Shown here one piece after another: positions 1-7,766 of a stretch of 64,000 bases of DNA (position 1 is its first letter; every line of letters begins with the position of its first letter). The position numbers were made by a program, and so were the translations under genes. Under the pieces are notes generated by a model. That model was not told where the DNA came from. It searched no databases and worked only from the letters and a program-made list of their open reading frames with translations. The stretch covers positions 1-64,000 of the forward strand of contig NZ_MOLV01000012.1 of NCBI RefSeq assembly GCF_001870785.1, in the 5' to 3' direction. Origin of the DNA: Exiguobacterium sp. KRL4 (GTDB lineage Bacteria; Bacillota; Bacilli; Exiguobacteriales; Exiguobacteriaceae).

Positions 1-269
1 AATAATACGGCAGCTTTGGTAAATTTTTTGTCGATTGCGGCACGACTAATCTCGATGTCTTGATTCACGGCGCACTTCGTGCTCAATTCTTGAAGACTAG
101 AGTCTATCAGATTTCCATGAATCCCGAAGAGTAAAGATAAAAAGTCATTGGCATCGAATTTTCGTTTCCGCTGTACAAAACCTGTCTCCTTCGCCATCTG
201 ATCGATTTTAGCCGGCTCTAGAAACGTAAATAATTGGTCGAGGAAATCGAATTTCGCTCGGGCTAACAT
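1..269 (-). CDS. IS4-family transposase, N-terminal fragment
   Basis: A transposase reading frame open to the window edge, about 89 codons visible. It begins MLARAKFDFLDQLF and contains RKRKFDANDFLSLLFGIHG and SLQELSTKCAV, the N-terminal DNA-binding pattern of IS4/IS231 transposases. The DDE catalytic residues would lie beyond the edge. The ATG at 267-269 follows a strong ribosome-binding site (GAGAGGAG) eight bases upstream. It sits just inside the terminal repeat at 331-352. Whether the full gene is intact cannot be told from here. Confidence 0.75.
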   Translation of the reverse strand, partial: MLARAKFDFLDQLFTFLEPAKIDQMAKETGFVQRKRKFDANDFLSLLFGIHGNLIDSSLQELSTKCAVNQDIEISRAAIDKKFTKAAVL

Positions 270-330
270 ATAAAAAAACTCCTCTCGTAGGCGGTAATAT
301 TCCTTACCATTTTTCGAGAGAAGTTAGTCA

Positions 331-352
331 TTTTCTTAAGTTGACATCTATG
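331..352. repeat. Terminal inverted repeat of the IS4-family element
   Basis: On the plus strand this reads TTTTCTTAAGTTGACATCTA followed by TG; the minus strand starts with CAT and carries TCAACTTAAGAAAA. That is the conserved inner part of the IS231 terminal repeat. The matching copy is outside the window. Confidence 0.6.
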
Positions 353-453
353 GAGGCGCAAGCCGCGCCTCCTTTGTCCAAAGGACATGGAGTCGGGTCT
401 TACCTGTCTCTGACAGCACGGGTGACCGTGCTTTTTCCTGTAGGAGTCGAGTG
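353..453. repeat. Structured intergenic repeat, copy A
   Basis: A hairpin-rich non-coding stretch between the IS end and the MDR gene. Perfect stems are GGAGGCGC/GCGCCTCC (352-372, sharing its first base with the IS end), TGTCC/GGACA (about 375-387) and AGCACGG/CCGTGCT (about 415-432). Constant blocks CGGGTCTT, TGTCTCTGAC and TTTTTCCTGTAG are shared with copy B at 31699-31850. The stems differ in sequence between copies but keep pairing. The outer left part seen in copy B is missing here, consistent with the IS having inserted into it. Confidence 0.6.
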
Positions 454-468
454 AGTACACACGTTTTT

Positions 469-1512
469 CTAATTTTGATTCGGTATTAATACGATTTTCC
501 CGAGCTTGCCTGTTTCTTTAAAGTAGGACTGGGCTGCCGCTGCCTCTTCAAGCGGAAATGTCCGGTCGATGACCGGTTCCAGTTTTCCTTCAGCAATCGC
601 GTCAAGCATCCGGGCATATTCAGCGCGCGTTCCGAGAACAGAGCCGTAAAACGTCAAATGCTTTAAGTACATCGTTCGGAAATCGAGGTTCGTCTGTTGT
701 CCGCCGGCAGAACCGGAAATACAGAACTTCCCGCCATTTTTCAAAACAGTCAGTGCCGTCTTGAACAATGGATCTCCGACCACGTCGAGAACAGCGTCAA
801 TCGGTCCCCCGTTAACAGCGATGATCTCGTCCGCCAATTGTTCCGAGCGATACGATACGACATGCGTGGCGCCAAGACGTTTGAGTGCCTCTTCCGTCTT
901 CAAGTCTCCGACCACGGCAATGACGGTCGCACTAAACACGTGGGCGGCAATCTGGACATTCAAGGAGCCGACGCCGCCGTTTGCGCCTGTCACGAGGACC
1001 GTTTGTCCCGGCTGTAACTGGATTTGTTCGTTCATATGCCACGCCGTTAATCCACTGACGGAGAAAACAGCACTTTTCGTATAATCGGCAAGCGGCATCG
1101 CATAACACAGTTCTGCCGGCCAAACGACATACTCGGCATATCCCCCGTCATACTCTGATCCGATGAACGACATATCTTCGCTGATGTGTTCCGCTCCCTC
1201 TTGTCCACTTGACGTGAACGGGAACAGGACGACGTCTTGACCGTTGCGTGCTTCATCGACCCCGCTTCCGACTTGCACGATCCGTCCACTGATGTCAGAA
1301 CCCGGGACACGGGGAAACTGAACGCCCTCCGGTTTCCAGCCTGATTGGGCATCCGTTCCGTAGGCACCTTCCCGCATCCAGATTTCTGTGTTGTTGATGC
1401 CGCATGCTTTCACTTCGACCAGGACTTCCCCGGCGCGCGGTGTCGGGACTGGACGTTCGACGACTTCGAGTTGCTCGACACCGCCGTATGCGTTGACTTG
1501 AACGACTTTCAT
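469..1512 (-). CDS. Zinc-independent MDR-family oxidoreductase (quinone reductase-like)
   Basis: A 347-residue medium-chain dehydrogenase/reductase. The N-terminal GroES-like fold runs to about residue 130. The Rossmann fold follows with the NAD(P)H loop TGANGGVGSLNVQIA near residues 175-190. The catalytic and structural zinc cysteine clusters of true alcohol dehydrogenases are absent, which fits the NADPH:quinone reductase branch. The ATG at 1512 follows GGAGGAG. The promoter upstream holds a palindrome between its -35 and -10 boxes (1572-1599), so a repressor that senses an electrophile or quinone is plausible. The physiological substrate cannot be named from sequence. Confidence 0.85.
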   Translation of the reverse strand: MKVVQVNAYGGVEQLEVVERPVPTPRAGEVLVEVKACGINNTEIWMREGAYGTDAQSGWKPEGVQFPRVPGSDISGRIVQVGSGVDEARNGQDVVLFPFTSSGQEGAEHISEDMSFIGSEYDGGYAEYVVWPAELCYAMPLADYTKSAVFSVSGLTAWHMNEQIQLQPGQTVLVTGANGGVGSLNVQIAAHVFSATVIAVVGDLKTEEALKRLGATHVVSYRSEQLADEIIAVNGGPIDAVLDVVGDPLFKTALTVLKNGGKFCISGSAGGQQTNLDFRTMYLKHLTFYGSVLGTRAEYARMLDAIAEGKLEPVIDRTFPLEEAAAAQSYFKETGKLGKIVLIPNQN

Positions 1513-1571
1513 GTAAACTCCTCCATCTTGAAACTGTTCTGCTTCCTTTACTTCATGCCCGATTCTTTACA

Positions 1572-1599
1572 ATCTTAGACCAACTGTCTAGAATTTCAA
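1572..1599 (-). promoter_or_regulatory. Promoter with embedded palindromic operator (MDR gene)
   Basis: On the minus strand a -35 box TTGAAA and a -10 box TAAGAT are separated by 16 bases. The spacer holds the inverted repeat TAGAC-5-GTCTA (1576-1590), exactly where a repressor would block RNA polymerase. The palindrome type is common for TetR and MarR regulators. No such regulator gene is adjacent. Confidence 0.5.
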
Positions 1600-1633
1600 T
1601 GAAATCACCAATCATCTTAGTATATAGAAAATC

Positions 1634-1675
1634 AAAAAAGCAGCTCCTTCAAATATCCTTTGAATGGAACTACTT
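1634..1675 (-). terminator. Rho-independent terminator after the 139-aa gene
   Basis: On the minus strand a stem of about 15 pairs (AGTAGTTCC then TTCAAA, loop GGATA, TTTGAA then GGAGCTGCT) runs into TTTTTT. It lies 11 bases after the stop codon of the gene at 1686. Confidence 0.8.
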
Positions 1676-1685
1676 TAGCAGGTAC

Positions 1686-2105
1686 TTATTCTAATCCAAG
1701 CGATTGTGGTAATTTGACGGCACGGGCATACGCTGTCTTGTAATCTTTTTTTGCAACCGCCTGTTCGACTTCACGGAGGGCCGGATGATTTTCTTCAGAA
1801 AATGCCCCTAAGATCGTCAAATAACGTTCGTAGACCGAATCATCTTCTTTACGCGCATGGAGTAATGCCGTATACAGCATGACCGTATCTTCACCGTACA
1901 AGACGGGTAAGTCTTCATTGATCAACAATAAGGAGTCAATCGCGTCCGAATCGACTTTTGAATTGTATTCCGTCATGACCTGTTCTGCCAGTGCTTCAAG
2001 TTGATCACGCCACTCGTTGTATTTCGGCTCATCATTTTCCAACCACTCGAACCAATCTTCTTCGAGCATCTGTTCCATCTCTTTTACTGTTTGTTCAAAT
2101 GCCAT
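1686..2105 (-). CDS. Hypothetical protein, 139 aa, downstream of ywiB
   Basis: I do not recognise this protein. From the preferred start it is 139 residues, acidic, predicted largely helical and without signal peptide or membrane segment. It begins MAFEQTVKEMEQMLEEDWFE and ends KLPQSLGLE. The ATG at 2105 is chosen because GGAG lies eight bases upstream; the GTG at 2114 would leave no room for a ribosome-binding site. It overlaps the end of the YwiB-like gene by 11 bases and is followed by a strong terminator, so the two form a two-gene unit. Translational coupling with YwiB is likely; a function is not assigned. Confidence 0.7.
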   Translation of the reverse strand: MAFEQTVKEMEQMLEEDWFEWLENDEPKYNEWRDQLEALAEQVMTEYNSKVDSDAIDSLLLINEDLPVLYGEDTVMLYTALLHARKEDDSVYERYLTILGAFSEENHPALREVEQAVAKKDYKTAYARAVKLPQSLGLE

Positions 2106-2517
2106 TTGCTTCACTCCGTTCCCAAGTTAATTCAATCGTATACAAGCCGACCGGCTGATGATTCATCATCAAATCGTACTGGAATTGCATGCGTTGCTCC
2201 GTCATCTCGATCGTCGCTGTTTCCGTCTCCATCACCATTTGGCCAAACTGGCTCTCATAACCACTTTTTGTATTCTGACCTAAAATGAAGACATGGTGCA
2301 TCGAGACCGGACCTTTTCGGTTCAAAGCAACCTGGTCATGTGACCACTTGATGGTCGTATCAATCGGTTGTTCATCTTCTTGCATGAACTTCAGGGCAAA
2401 CCCGTCTTTTGTTTCAAACAAGGTCCCGTCTGCTTCTAATTCAACGGACTCCCGCATCGCGTCATCTTGAATCGATGTCACTTGTCGCAGGCGGACCGGA
2501 TAACGTACTGGTTTCAC
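2095..2517 (-). CDS. ywiB: YwiB-like DUF1934 beta-barrel protein
   Basis: About 140 residues from a GTG start at 2517, preceded by GAGGTGA five bases upstream. An open frame continues up to 2610, but the longer form has no ribosome-binding site and exceeds the family length of about 140 residues. The pattern of alternating short strands (VRLRQVTSIQ, TLFETKDGFALKFMQ, FGQMVMETETATIEM, MQFQYDLMMNHQPVGLYTI) fits the DUF1934 calycin-like barrel of B. subtilis YwiB. The molecular role is unknown. It is the first gene of a two-gene unit with the 139-aa protein downstream. Confidence 0.7.
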   Translation of the reverse strand: MKPVRYPVRLRQVTSIQDDAMRESVELEADGTLFETKDGFALKFMQEDEQPIDTTIKWSHDQVALNRKGPVSMHHVFILGQNTKSGYESQFGQMVMETETATIEMTEQRMQFQYDLMMNHQPVGLYTIELTWERSEANGI

Positions 2518-2630
2518 TTCTATCACCTCATCGTCTAGCGTACACGATTTTCTTCTGTCCTGCATCTTCTTGATTTCTTTTTTAGCGACAGCAAAAGCCG
2601 GATTCGGCATCTGCCAAATCCAGCCTTGTT

Positions 2631-4331
2631 TTAGCGTACGCGGTAAAGGCGTGCTTCGAATGGTTGAAGCGTCAATTCTGTTCCTTCATGATACGTTGTC
2701 TCATAGTTCGCAAGCATGATGTTGTCCGCATGGAGAATGATGTCCGTATCGACTTCCGCCACTTCACCTTTTAAGTTCGTGACGATCAGGAACTGTTCGT
2801 TCCCAAGCGTCCGCGTATACGCGTAGACTTTTGTATCTTCCGGAAGAATCAAATCATATTCCCCGTAGATCAACGTTTCTTCCATCTTCCGAATTTGAAT
2901 CATCCGTTTGTAGAAGTTGAGGATTGAATCTTCGTCTATTTGCTGAGCCGCAACGTTGATATCCGAGAAGTTCGGATTGACGCCGAACCATGGAGACTGT
3001 TCAGAGAACCCACCGTTTTGTTCATTCGTCCACTGCATCGGTGTCCGGGAGTTATCACGGGACGAGTTCCAGATGACTTCCATGATTTCTTGATGTGTTT
3101 TCCCTGATGCCAGTTGCATGTTGTACATGTTTTTCGTCGCGACGTCATCATAATCTGAGATGTCCGGGAACTGCACGTTCGTCATCCCGATTTCCTGTCC
3201 TTGATAGATGAACGGCGTCCCTTGCATGAAGAAATACATCATCGCAAGTGACTTCGCGCTTTGTTTCCAGTATTGTCCTTCATCGCCCCAAAGTGAGACG
3301 GAGCGGACCTTGTCGTGGTTTTCAAGATAAAGTGCGTTCCAGCCTGTTTCTTCGAGCCCCTTTTGCCATTTCGTCAAGACTTGTTTCAGCTTGACGACGT
3401 CGACGCCTTTTTCGGCATCGGCGCGCCACAGATCCATGTGCTCGAACTGGAAGACCATGTTCATCTTGCCGTTTTCTTCTCCGACCCAGAGATCGGCCTC
3501 TTCCGGTGTCACACCGTTCGCTTCACCGACCGTCATGATGTCGTATTTCGAAAACGTCTCGTTTTTCAATTCTTCGAGATATTCATGGATTCCTTCGATA
3601 TTCATGTGCATCTCGAATGAAGGCACATGGGGCATACCGAGTGGATTCGGTAAGTCGGCGTAAGATTGATCCTTATTAATGTGGCTGATCGCGTCGATCC
3701 GGAAACCGTCCACCCCTTTGTCGAGCCACCAATTGATCATCGTGTAGACCGCTTGGCGCATGTCTTTGTTCTGCCAGTTTAAATCCGGCTGGCGACGTGA
3801 GAAGACGTGTAAGAAATATTGTTCCGTTTTTTCATCGTATTCCCAAGCCGAACCACCAAAGATACTTTCCCAGTTGTTTGGATCCCCGCCGTTGACGGCA
3901 TCCTTCCAGATGTACCAGTCGCGTTTGTCATTGTCTTTTGACGAACGGGATTCAAGGAACCACGGGTGTTCGTCCGACGTATGATTGACGACTAAATCGA
4001 GTAATACTTTAATGTCACGTTTATGTGCTTCTTCCATTAATAAATCAAAATCGGCCATCGTTCCGAATTCGTCCATGATGTCTTCATAATCACTGATGTC
4101 ATATCCATTGTCATCATTCGGTGATTTGAACATTGGGCAAATCCATAATACATCGACTCCGAGATCTTTTAGATAATCCAACTTGGCAATGATACCCGGG
4201 ATATCGCCGATTCCATCATTGTTTGCATCATAAAAGCTGCGCGGATAGATTTGGTAAGCAACTGCCTCTTTCCACCAAGCTCGTGTGAGTGTTTTTTGTG
4301 CCGTTTCAGGGCGTGGTATCATTTGTGTCAT
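2631..4331 (-). CDS. malL: GH13 alpha-glucosidase (oligo-1,6-glucosidase/MalL family)
   Basis: A 566-residue cytoplasmic GH13 glucosidase that hydrolyses short alpha-linked glucosides such as maltose or isomaltose. The catalytic triad is visible: nucleophile Asp213 in DGFRIDAI, acid/base Glu270 in TVGEAN and Asp340 in ENHD. The calcium-site motif DANNDGIGD and QPDLNWQN are present. The residue after the nucleophile is Ala; family members that prefer alpha-1,6 bonds usually have Val there, so alpha-1,4 activity is plausible (inference). No signal peptide is seen. The ATG at 4331 follows AGAGGAT. The promoter carries a cre site and a LacI-type operator, so expression should respond to glucose and to a sugar inducer. 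No sugar transporter or regulator is adjacent. Confidence 0.9.
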   Translation of the reverse strand: MTQMIPRPETAQKTLTRAWWKEAVAYQIYPRSFYDANNDGIGDIPGIIAKLDYLKDLGVDVLWICPMFKSPNDDNGYDISDYEDIMDEFGTMADFDLLMEEAHKRDIKVLLDLVVNHTSDEHPWFLESRSSKDNDKRDWYIWKDAVNGGDPNNWESIFGGSAWEYDEKTEQYFLHVFSRRQPDLNWQNKDMRQAVYTMINWWLDKGVDGFRIDAISHINKDQSYADLPNPLGMPHVPSFEMHMNIEGIHEYLEELKNETFSKYDIMTVGEANGVTPEEADLWVGEENGKMNMVFQFEHMDLWRADAEKGVDVVKLKQVLTKWQKGLEETGWNALYLENHDKVRSVSLWGDEGQYWKQSAKSLAMMYFFMQGTPFIYQGQEIGMTNVQFPDISDYDDVATKNMYNMQLASGKTHQEIMEVIWNSSRDNSRTPMQWTNEQNGGFSEQSPWFGVNPNFSDINVAAQQIDEDSILNFYKRMIQIRKMEETLIYGEYDLILPEDTKVYAYTRTLGNEQFLIVTNLKGEVAEVDTDIILHADNIMLANYETTYHEGTELTLQPFEARLYRVR

Positions 4332-4425
4332 TGTGGATAAATCCTCTCGTATTTCAGTCTTTGTTGTCCGTTATTTTATAGTATTCCTTGATGTTTTATA
4401 TGAATCATCGGTTGATTTCGTTTAA

Positions 4426-4441
4426 GCGCAACCGATTGCGC
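4426..4441. promoter_or_regulatory. LacI/MalR-type operator
   Basis: GCGCAACCGATTGCGC is a near-perfect palindrome with the GCAA-N-CG-N-TTGC core of LacI-family maltose regulators. It lies just downstream of the malL -10 box (4457-4462), so a bound repressor would block transcription. A degenerate neighbour (CAACCGATG on the opposite strand) lies at about 4404-4417. Confidence 0.6.
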
Positions 4442-4456
4442 AAATACCCTATATTC

Positions 4457-4484
4457 ATCTTATCAAACCGAGTTGGAATGTCAA
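4457..4484 (-). promoter_or_regulatory. malL promoter
   Basis: On the minus strand TTGACA (4479-4484) and TAAGAT (4457-4462) are 16 bases apart. The -35 box is exact and lies inside the cre site. Confidence 0.6.
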
Positions 4485-4492
4485 CGTTTCCA
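4479..4492 (-). promoter_or_regulatory. cre site (CcpA) over the malL -35 box
   Basis: TGGAAACGTTGACA matches the cre consensus TGWAANCGNTNWCA at 13 of 14 positions. Its last six bases are the -35 box, a position expected to give glucose repression. Confidence 0.65.
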
Positions 4493-4700
4493 CATACATT
4501 CCGTTACTTTACATTCATTTTCCTCATTCGTTTTCCATCAAATTATTCAATAGAAAATACATTACATTTACTGAATTATCCTACACTGTTTATCGGTCAA
4601 TTTCTAGCCTTTTGCACAACCTTTTTCAGAAAAGCGAATCTTTTTTTCAATCTTCGGGTATATTCTTAACAATGCGAATAAAAAAGGGGGATTTTGTAAG

Positions 4701-6140
4701 ATGGACGGACAGTTTTTAATCAACGGACAGTGGCTTGATCATGAACGCGAGCGGACGGATGTCAAGAATCCGGCGACAGGTGAAATCGTCGGCAGTGTAC
4801 CAAACGGAACAAAATCTGATGTCAACGATGCGGTTGAAGCAGCTCACATGGCTTTTCCGGAATGGTCGAAACGGACAGTTTATGAACGTGCGGCCCTTCT
4901 TGAAAAATTGTATGCCAAGATGCTCGAGAAAAAGGATGAACTGGCCCGCTTGATGACACTCGAGATGGGGAAACCGCTCGCTGAGTCGGAAGGCGAAGTC
5001 GAATATGCGGCAAACTTCGTCAAATGGTTTGCAGAAGAAGGAAAACGGGCTTACGGTCGGATCATTCCAACGCATGATACAAACAAACGGCTCCATGTCA
5101 TCCAGCAACCAATCGGTGTCGTTGCTGCGATTACCCCCTGGAACTTCCCGGCTGCGATGATTACAAGAAAGTTAGCACCGGCGCTCGTCGCAGGCTGTAC
5201 GTTTGTCTTGAAGCCACCGACAGCGACTCCATTGACGGCACTGCGGCTACTTGAACTCTGTCAGGAAGTCGGGATTCCGGACGGGGTTGTCAATGCCGTG
5301 ACGGGCAGCGGAAAAGACTTGGGTGAATCGCTTGCGACCCATCCACACGTGGATAAGATCACTTTCACCGGTTCGACGGAAGTCGGTCGGACGTTGATGG
5401 CACAAGGCGCCGAGACGATCAAAGCGATGTCGCTTGAGCTGGGTGGACATGCGCCGATTCTCGTCTTTGATGATTGTGACCTCGATCTTGCCGTCGCGGA
5501 AACAATCAAATCAAAATTCCGCAATGGTGGTCAAACGTGTGTCTGCGGAAACCGGATTTATGTCTCGGATTCGATTTATGACGTCTTCGTCGAGAAGTTA
5601 GGACAGGAAACCGCTAAACTCAAAACCGGTAACGGACTCGATCGTGAAACGAAAATCGGTCCGATGATCAACAAGGCCGGTTACGAAAAAGTCAAAAAAC
5701 ATGTCGATGATGCAACGTCAGCCGGCGCCCGCATCGTCACCGGTGGAACGGGACACGCAGACGAGGAACAAGATGTCTATTATTATGAAGCAACGGTCCT
5801 CGCTGACGTCACCCCACAGATGCTGATCATGAACGAAGAGACGTTTGGTCCGGTCGCACCTGTCCAACGTGTCAGTTCGGACGAAGAAGCTGTCCACTAT
5901 GCCAATCAAACACCGTTTGGTCTTGCTTCTTATGTCTTCACGAACAACTACGCACGGGCATTCCGGGCCATCGAAAATCTCGATTATGGAATCGTCGGTT
6001 GGAATGACGGTGTTCCTTCGGCGGCTCAAGCACCGTTTGGCGGCATGAAACAGTCCGGTGTCGGACGTGAAGGCGGTTCTGAAGGGCTTGAGGCTTATCT
6101 TGAAACGAAGTATGTCTCAATCGGCGGTCTTGACCAATGA
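4701..6140 (+). CDS. gabD: NAD(P)-dependent succinate-semialdehyde dehydrogenase
   Basis: A 479-residue aldehyde dehydrogenase of the succinate-semialdehyde class, oxidising succinate semialdehyde to succinate. The catalytic Cys280 is in GGQTCVCGNR, the general base Glu246 in LELGGHAP, and the cofactor region includes ITPWNFPAA and FTGSTEVGR. The Cys-Val-Cys pair at the active site is typical of SSADH. The ATG at 4701 follows AAAAAGGGGG. The stop codon overlaps the start of the next gene (ATGA at 6137-6140), so the two are translationally coupled. No GABA transaminase is adjacent, which suggests that the semialdehyde comes from the coupled ThDP enzyme rather than from GABA (inference). Confidence 0.88.
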   Translation: MDGQFLINGQWLDHERERTDVKNPATGEIVGSVPNGTKSDVNDAVEAAHMAFPEWSKRTVYERAALLEKLYAKMLEKKDELARLMTLEMGKPLAESEGEVEYAANFVKWFAEEGKRAYGRIIPTHDTNKRLHVIQQPIGVVAAITPWNFPAAMITRKLAPALVAGCTFVLKPPTATPLTALRLLELCQEVGIPDGVVNAVTGSGKDLGESLATHPHVDKITFTGSTEVGRTLMAQGAETIKAMSLELGGHAPILVFDDCDLDLAVAETIKSKFRNGGQTCVCGNRIYVSDSIYDVFVEKLGQETAKLKTGNGLDRETKIGPMINKAGYEKVKKHVDDATSAGARIVTGGTGHADEEQDVYYYEATVLADVTPQMLIMNEETFGPVAPVQRVSSDEEAVHYANQTPFGLASYVFTNNYARAFRAIENLDYGIVGWNDGVPSAAQAPFGGMKQSGVGREGGSEGLEAYLETKYVSIGGLDQ

Positions 6141-7762
6141 ACGCCGCCGAACGATTTGTCCAGTGTTTAGAAGCTGAAGGGGTCACGCATATCTTTGGTG
6201 TTCCTGGTGAAGAAAATATCACGTTACTCGAAGCAATCAGCAAGTCAGACATCACGTTCATCACGACACGTCATGAGACGAACGCCGCCTTCATGGCCTC
6301 GATGTTCGGACGGTTAAGCGGACGCCCCGGCGTTTGTTTGTCGACACTCGGTCCTGGCGCAACGAACATGATGACGGGAATCGCGAGTGCAACGATGGAT
6401 CATTCCCCTGTCGTCGCGATTACCGGCCAAGGGGTGACATGGCGCCAACATAAGGCCTCCCACCAGATGTTTGATTTAGTTGAGATGTATCGCCCCATCA
6501 CAAAATCGAGTACGTCGATTGCTTCCGGTGAAATCATTTCAGAAGTCGTCCGGCAAGCATTTGCTCAGGCTGCTTCTGAAAAACCGGGCGCGACACATCT
6601 GTCCTTCCCGGAAGATATCGCGAAGTCCGATGTCGATGCGAAAACACCGGTCTTACGCGATAGTGCCCCAACGTTCCTCCATCCGACGTCCGTCAAGGAT
6701 AGCGCCGTCTTGCGTCAGATCGAACAAGCGACCAAACCGGTCGTGATTGCCGGATTCGGAATCAACCGAAGTGGTGCGACGGACGCTTTCCGTCTTTTTG
6801 TCGAACGTTTAGGGGCTCCAGTCGTCGAGACAATGATGGGCAAAGGAACGATTTCATCGTTCCACGAACTGGCAGCCCATACGATTGGTTTACCGAATGC
6901 CGACTACAATCAACGGATTCTTGACCAAAGTGATCTCATCATTGCCATCGGCTATGACATCACCGAATTGCCACCTTCAAAGTGGAATCCGAACCGGACA
7001 CCGGTCCTGCACATCGATACGAACCAACATGAAATCGATCAATTTTATCCGGTCGTCGCTAATCTGATTGGTTCGTTACCGGACACGTTACAGTTGCTGT
7101 CCGAAGATGTCCCGAACCGGGCTTGGTCCGGCTGGCAACAGGATCGCGATCGCTTGCGTCAAGAAATTCAAGCGACGTATTCGATGGCCCTCCCCCTCCA
7201 TCCGCAAAGCATCGTCCGGGAACTCGAACAGGCGACCGGTGAAGACGGGATGATTTTTTCTGATGTCGGTGCACATAAAGTCTGGCTCGGACGGCATTTT
7301 CAGACGACACGTCCCAATCAGCTGTTCATTTCAAACGGCTTTTCTTCGATGGGGTACGGATTATCAAGTGCGATTGCCGCTAAATTACTTTATCCGGAAC
7401 GCCGTGTCTTGTGTGCCTCCGGAGACGGTGCCTTCTTGATGAACGGTCAAGATCTCGAGACCGCTGTTCGCCTGAAACTTCCAATCGTCGTCATCATCTG
7501 GCGCGACGGGACGTACGGACTAATTGAATGGAAACAACAGCAGGCATATGGGCGAGCGCCTTATATCGAGTTTGATAATCCCGATCTTGTTCAACTGGCT
7601 GTTGCCTTTGGCGCCCTTGGTCTTCGTGTCGGCGAACATGGAACGCTCGCCGCTTGTCTCAAGCAAGCTTTTACGAGTGACGGACCCGTTTTGATTGACT
7701 GTCCCGTCGATTACAGGGAGAATCTGAAGTTAAGTGACCGTTTACGGACTTATGGAGGATGA
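6137..7762 (+). CDS. ThDP-dependent decarboxylase, acetolactate-synthase-like (candidate 2-oxoglutarate decarboxylase)
   Basis: A 541-residue ThDP enzyme with the three-domain layout of acetolactate synthase. VPGEEN near residue 25 holds the glutamate that activates ThDP. SHQMFDLVEMYRPITK is near 115, and the metal/ThDP motif SGDGAFLMNGQDL begins near 428, followed by WRDGTYGLIEWKQ; Asp457 there aligns with the metal ligand of catabolic acetolactate synthases. It would normally be called AlsS-like, but it overlaps an SSADH gene and has no alsD or ilvN partner. The same pairing in cyanobacteria (Synechococcus 7002) encodes 2-oxoglutarate decarboxylase plus SSADH, closing the TCA cycle. That role here is inference; ordinary acetolactate synthase is the alternative. 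Confidence 0.75.
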   Translation: MNAAERFVQCLEAEGVTHIFGVPGEENITLLEAISKSDITFITTRHETNAAFMASMFGRLSGRPGVCLSTLGPGATNMMTGIASATMDHSPVVAITGQGVTWRQHKASHQMFDLVEMYRPITKSSTSIASGEIISEVVRQAFAQAASEKPGATHLSFPEDIAKSDVDAKTPVLRDSAPTFLHPTSVKDSAVLRQIEQATKPVVIAGFGINRSGATDAFRLFVERLGAPVVETMMGKGTISSFHELAAHTIGLPNADYNQRILDQSDLIIAIGYDITELPPSKWNPNRTPVLHIDTNQHEIDQFYPVVANLIGSLPDTLQLLSEDVPNRAWSGWQQDRDRLRQEIQATYSMALPLHPQSIVRELEQATGEDGMIFSDVGAHKVWLGRHFQTTRPNQLFISNGFSSMGYGLSSAIAAKLLYPERRVLCASGDGAFLMNGQDLETAVRLKLPIVVIIWRDGTYGLIEWKQQQAYGRAPYIEFDNPDLVQLAVAFGALGLRVGEHGTLAACLKQAFTSDGPVLIDCPVDYRENLKLSDRLRTYGG

Positions 7763-7766
7763 TACT

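Larger units (their letters stand above)
1..352 (-). mobile_element. IS231-like IS4-family insertion sequence, partial
   Basis: The end of an insertion sequence, read on the minus strand, cut by the window start. Its outer terminus at 331-352 reads CATAGATGTCAACTTAAGAA on the minus strand, which resembles the IS231 terminal repeat core (TCAACTTAAGAA) as I remember it. A transposase reading frame starts 62 bases inside this end, the usual spacing for the family. The opposite end lies outside the window, so the target duplication cannot be tested. Confidence 0.7.
4332..4700. other. Divergent regulatory region, malL / gabD
   Basis: 369 bases without a credible gene. It carries the malL promoter, cre site and operator on the minus-strand side, and a TTTTCAGAAAA core at 4623-4633 that resembles a CodY box core upstream of gabD. 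A 93-codon plus-strand frame inside it is AT-driven and lacks a ribosome-binding site. Confidence 0.6.

Noticed and set aside
4388-4669. 93-codon plus-strand frame between malL and gabD.
   Set aside because: AT-driven, no ribosome-binding site, overlaps the cre site, operator and promoter of malL.
7499-7510. WRDG in the ThDP motif looked like loss of the metal-binding Asn.
   Set aside because: Counting from the GDG Asp, the metal ligand position is the next residue, Asp457, which is also Asp in catabolic acetolactate synthases. Arg456 replaces a non-ligand Asn.
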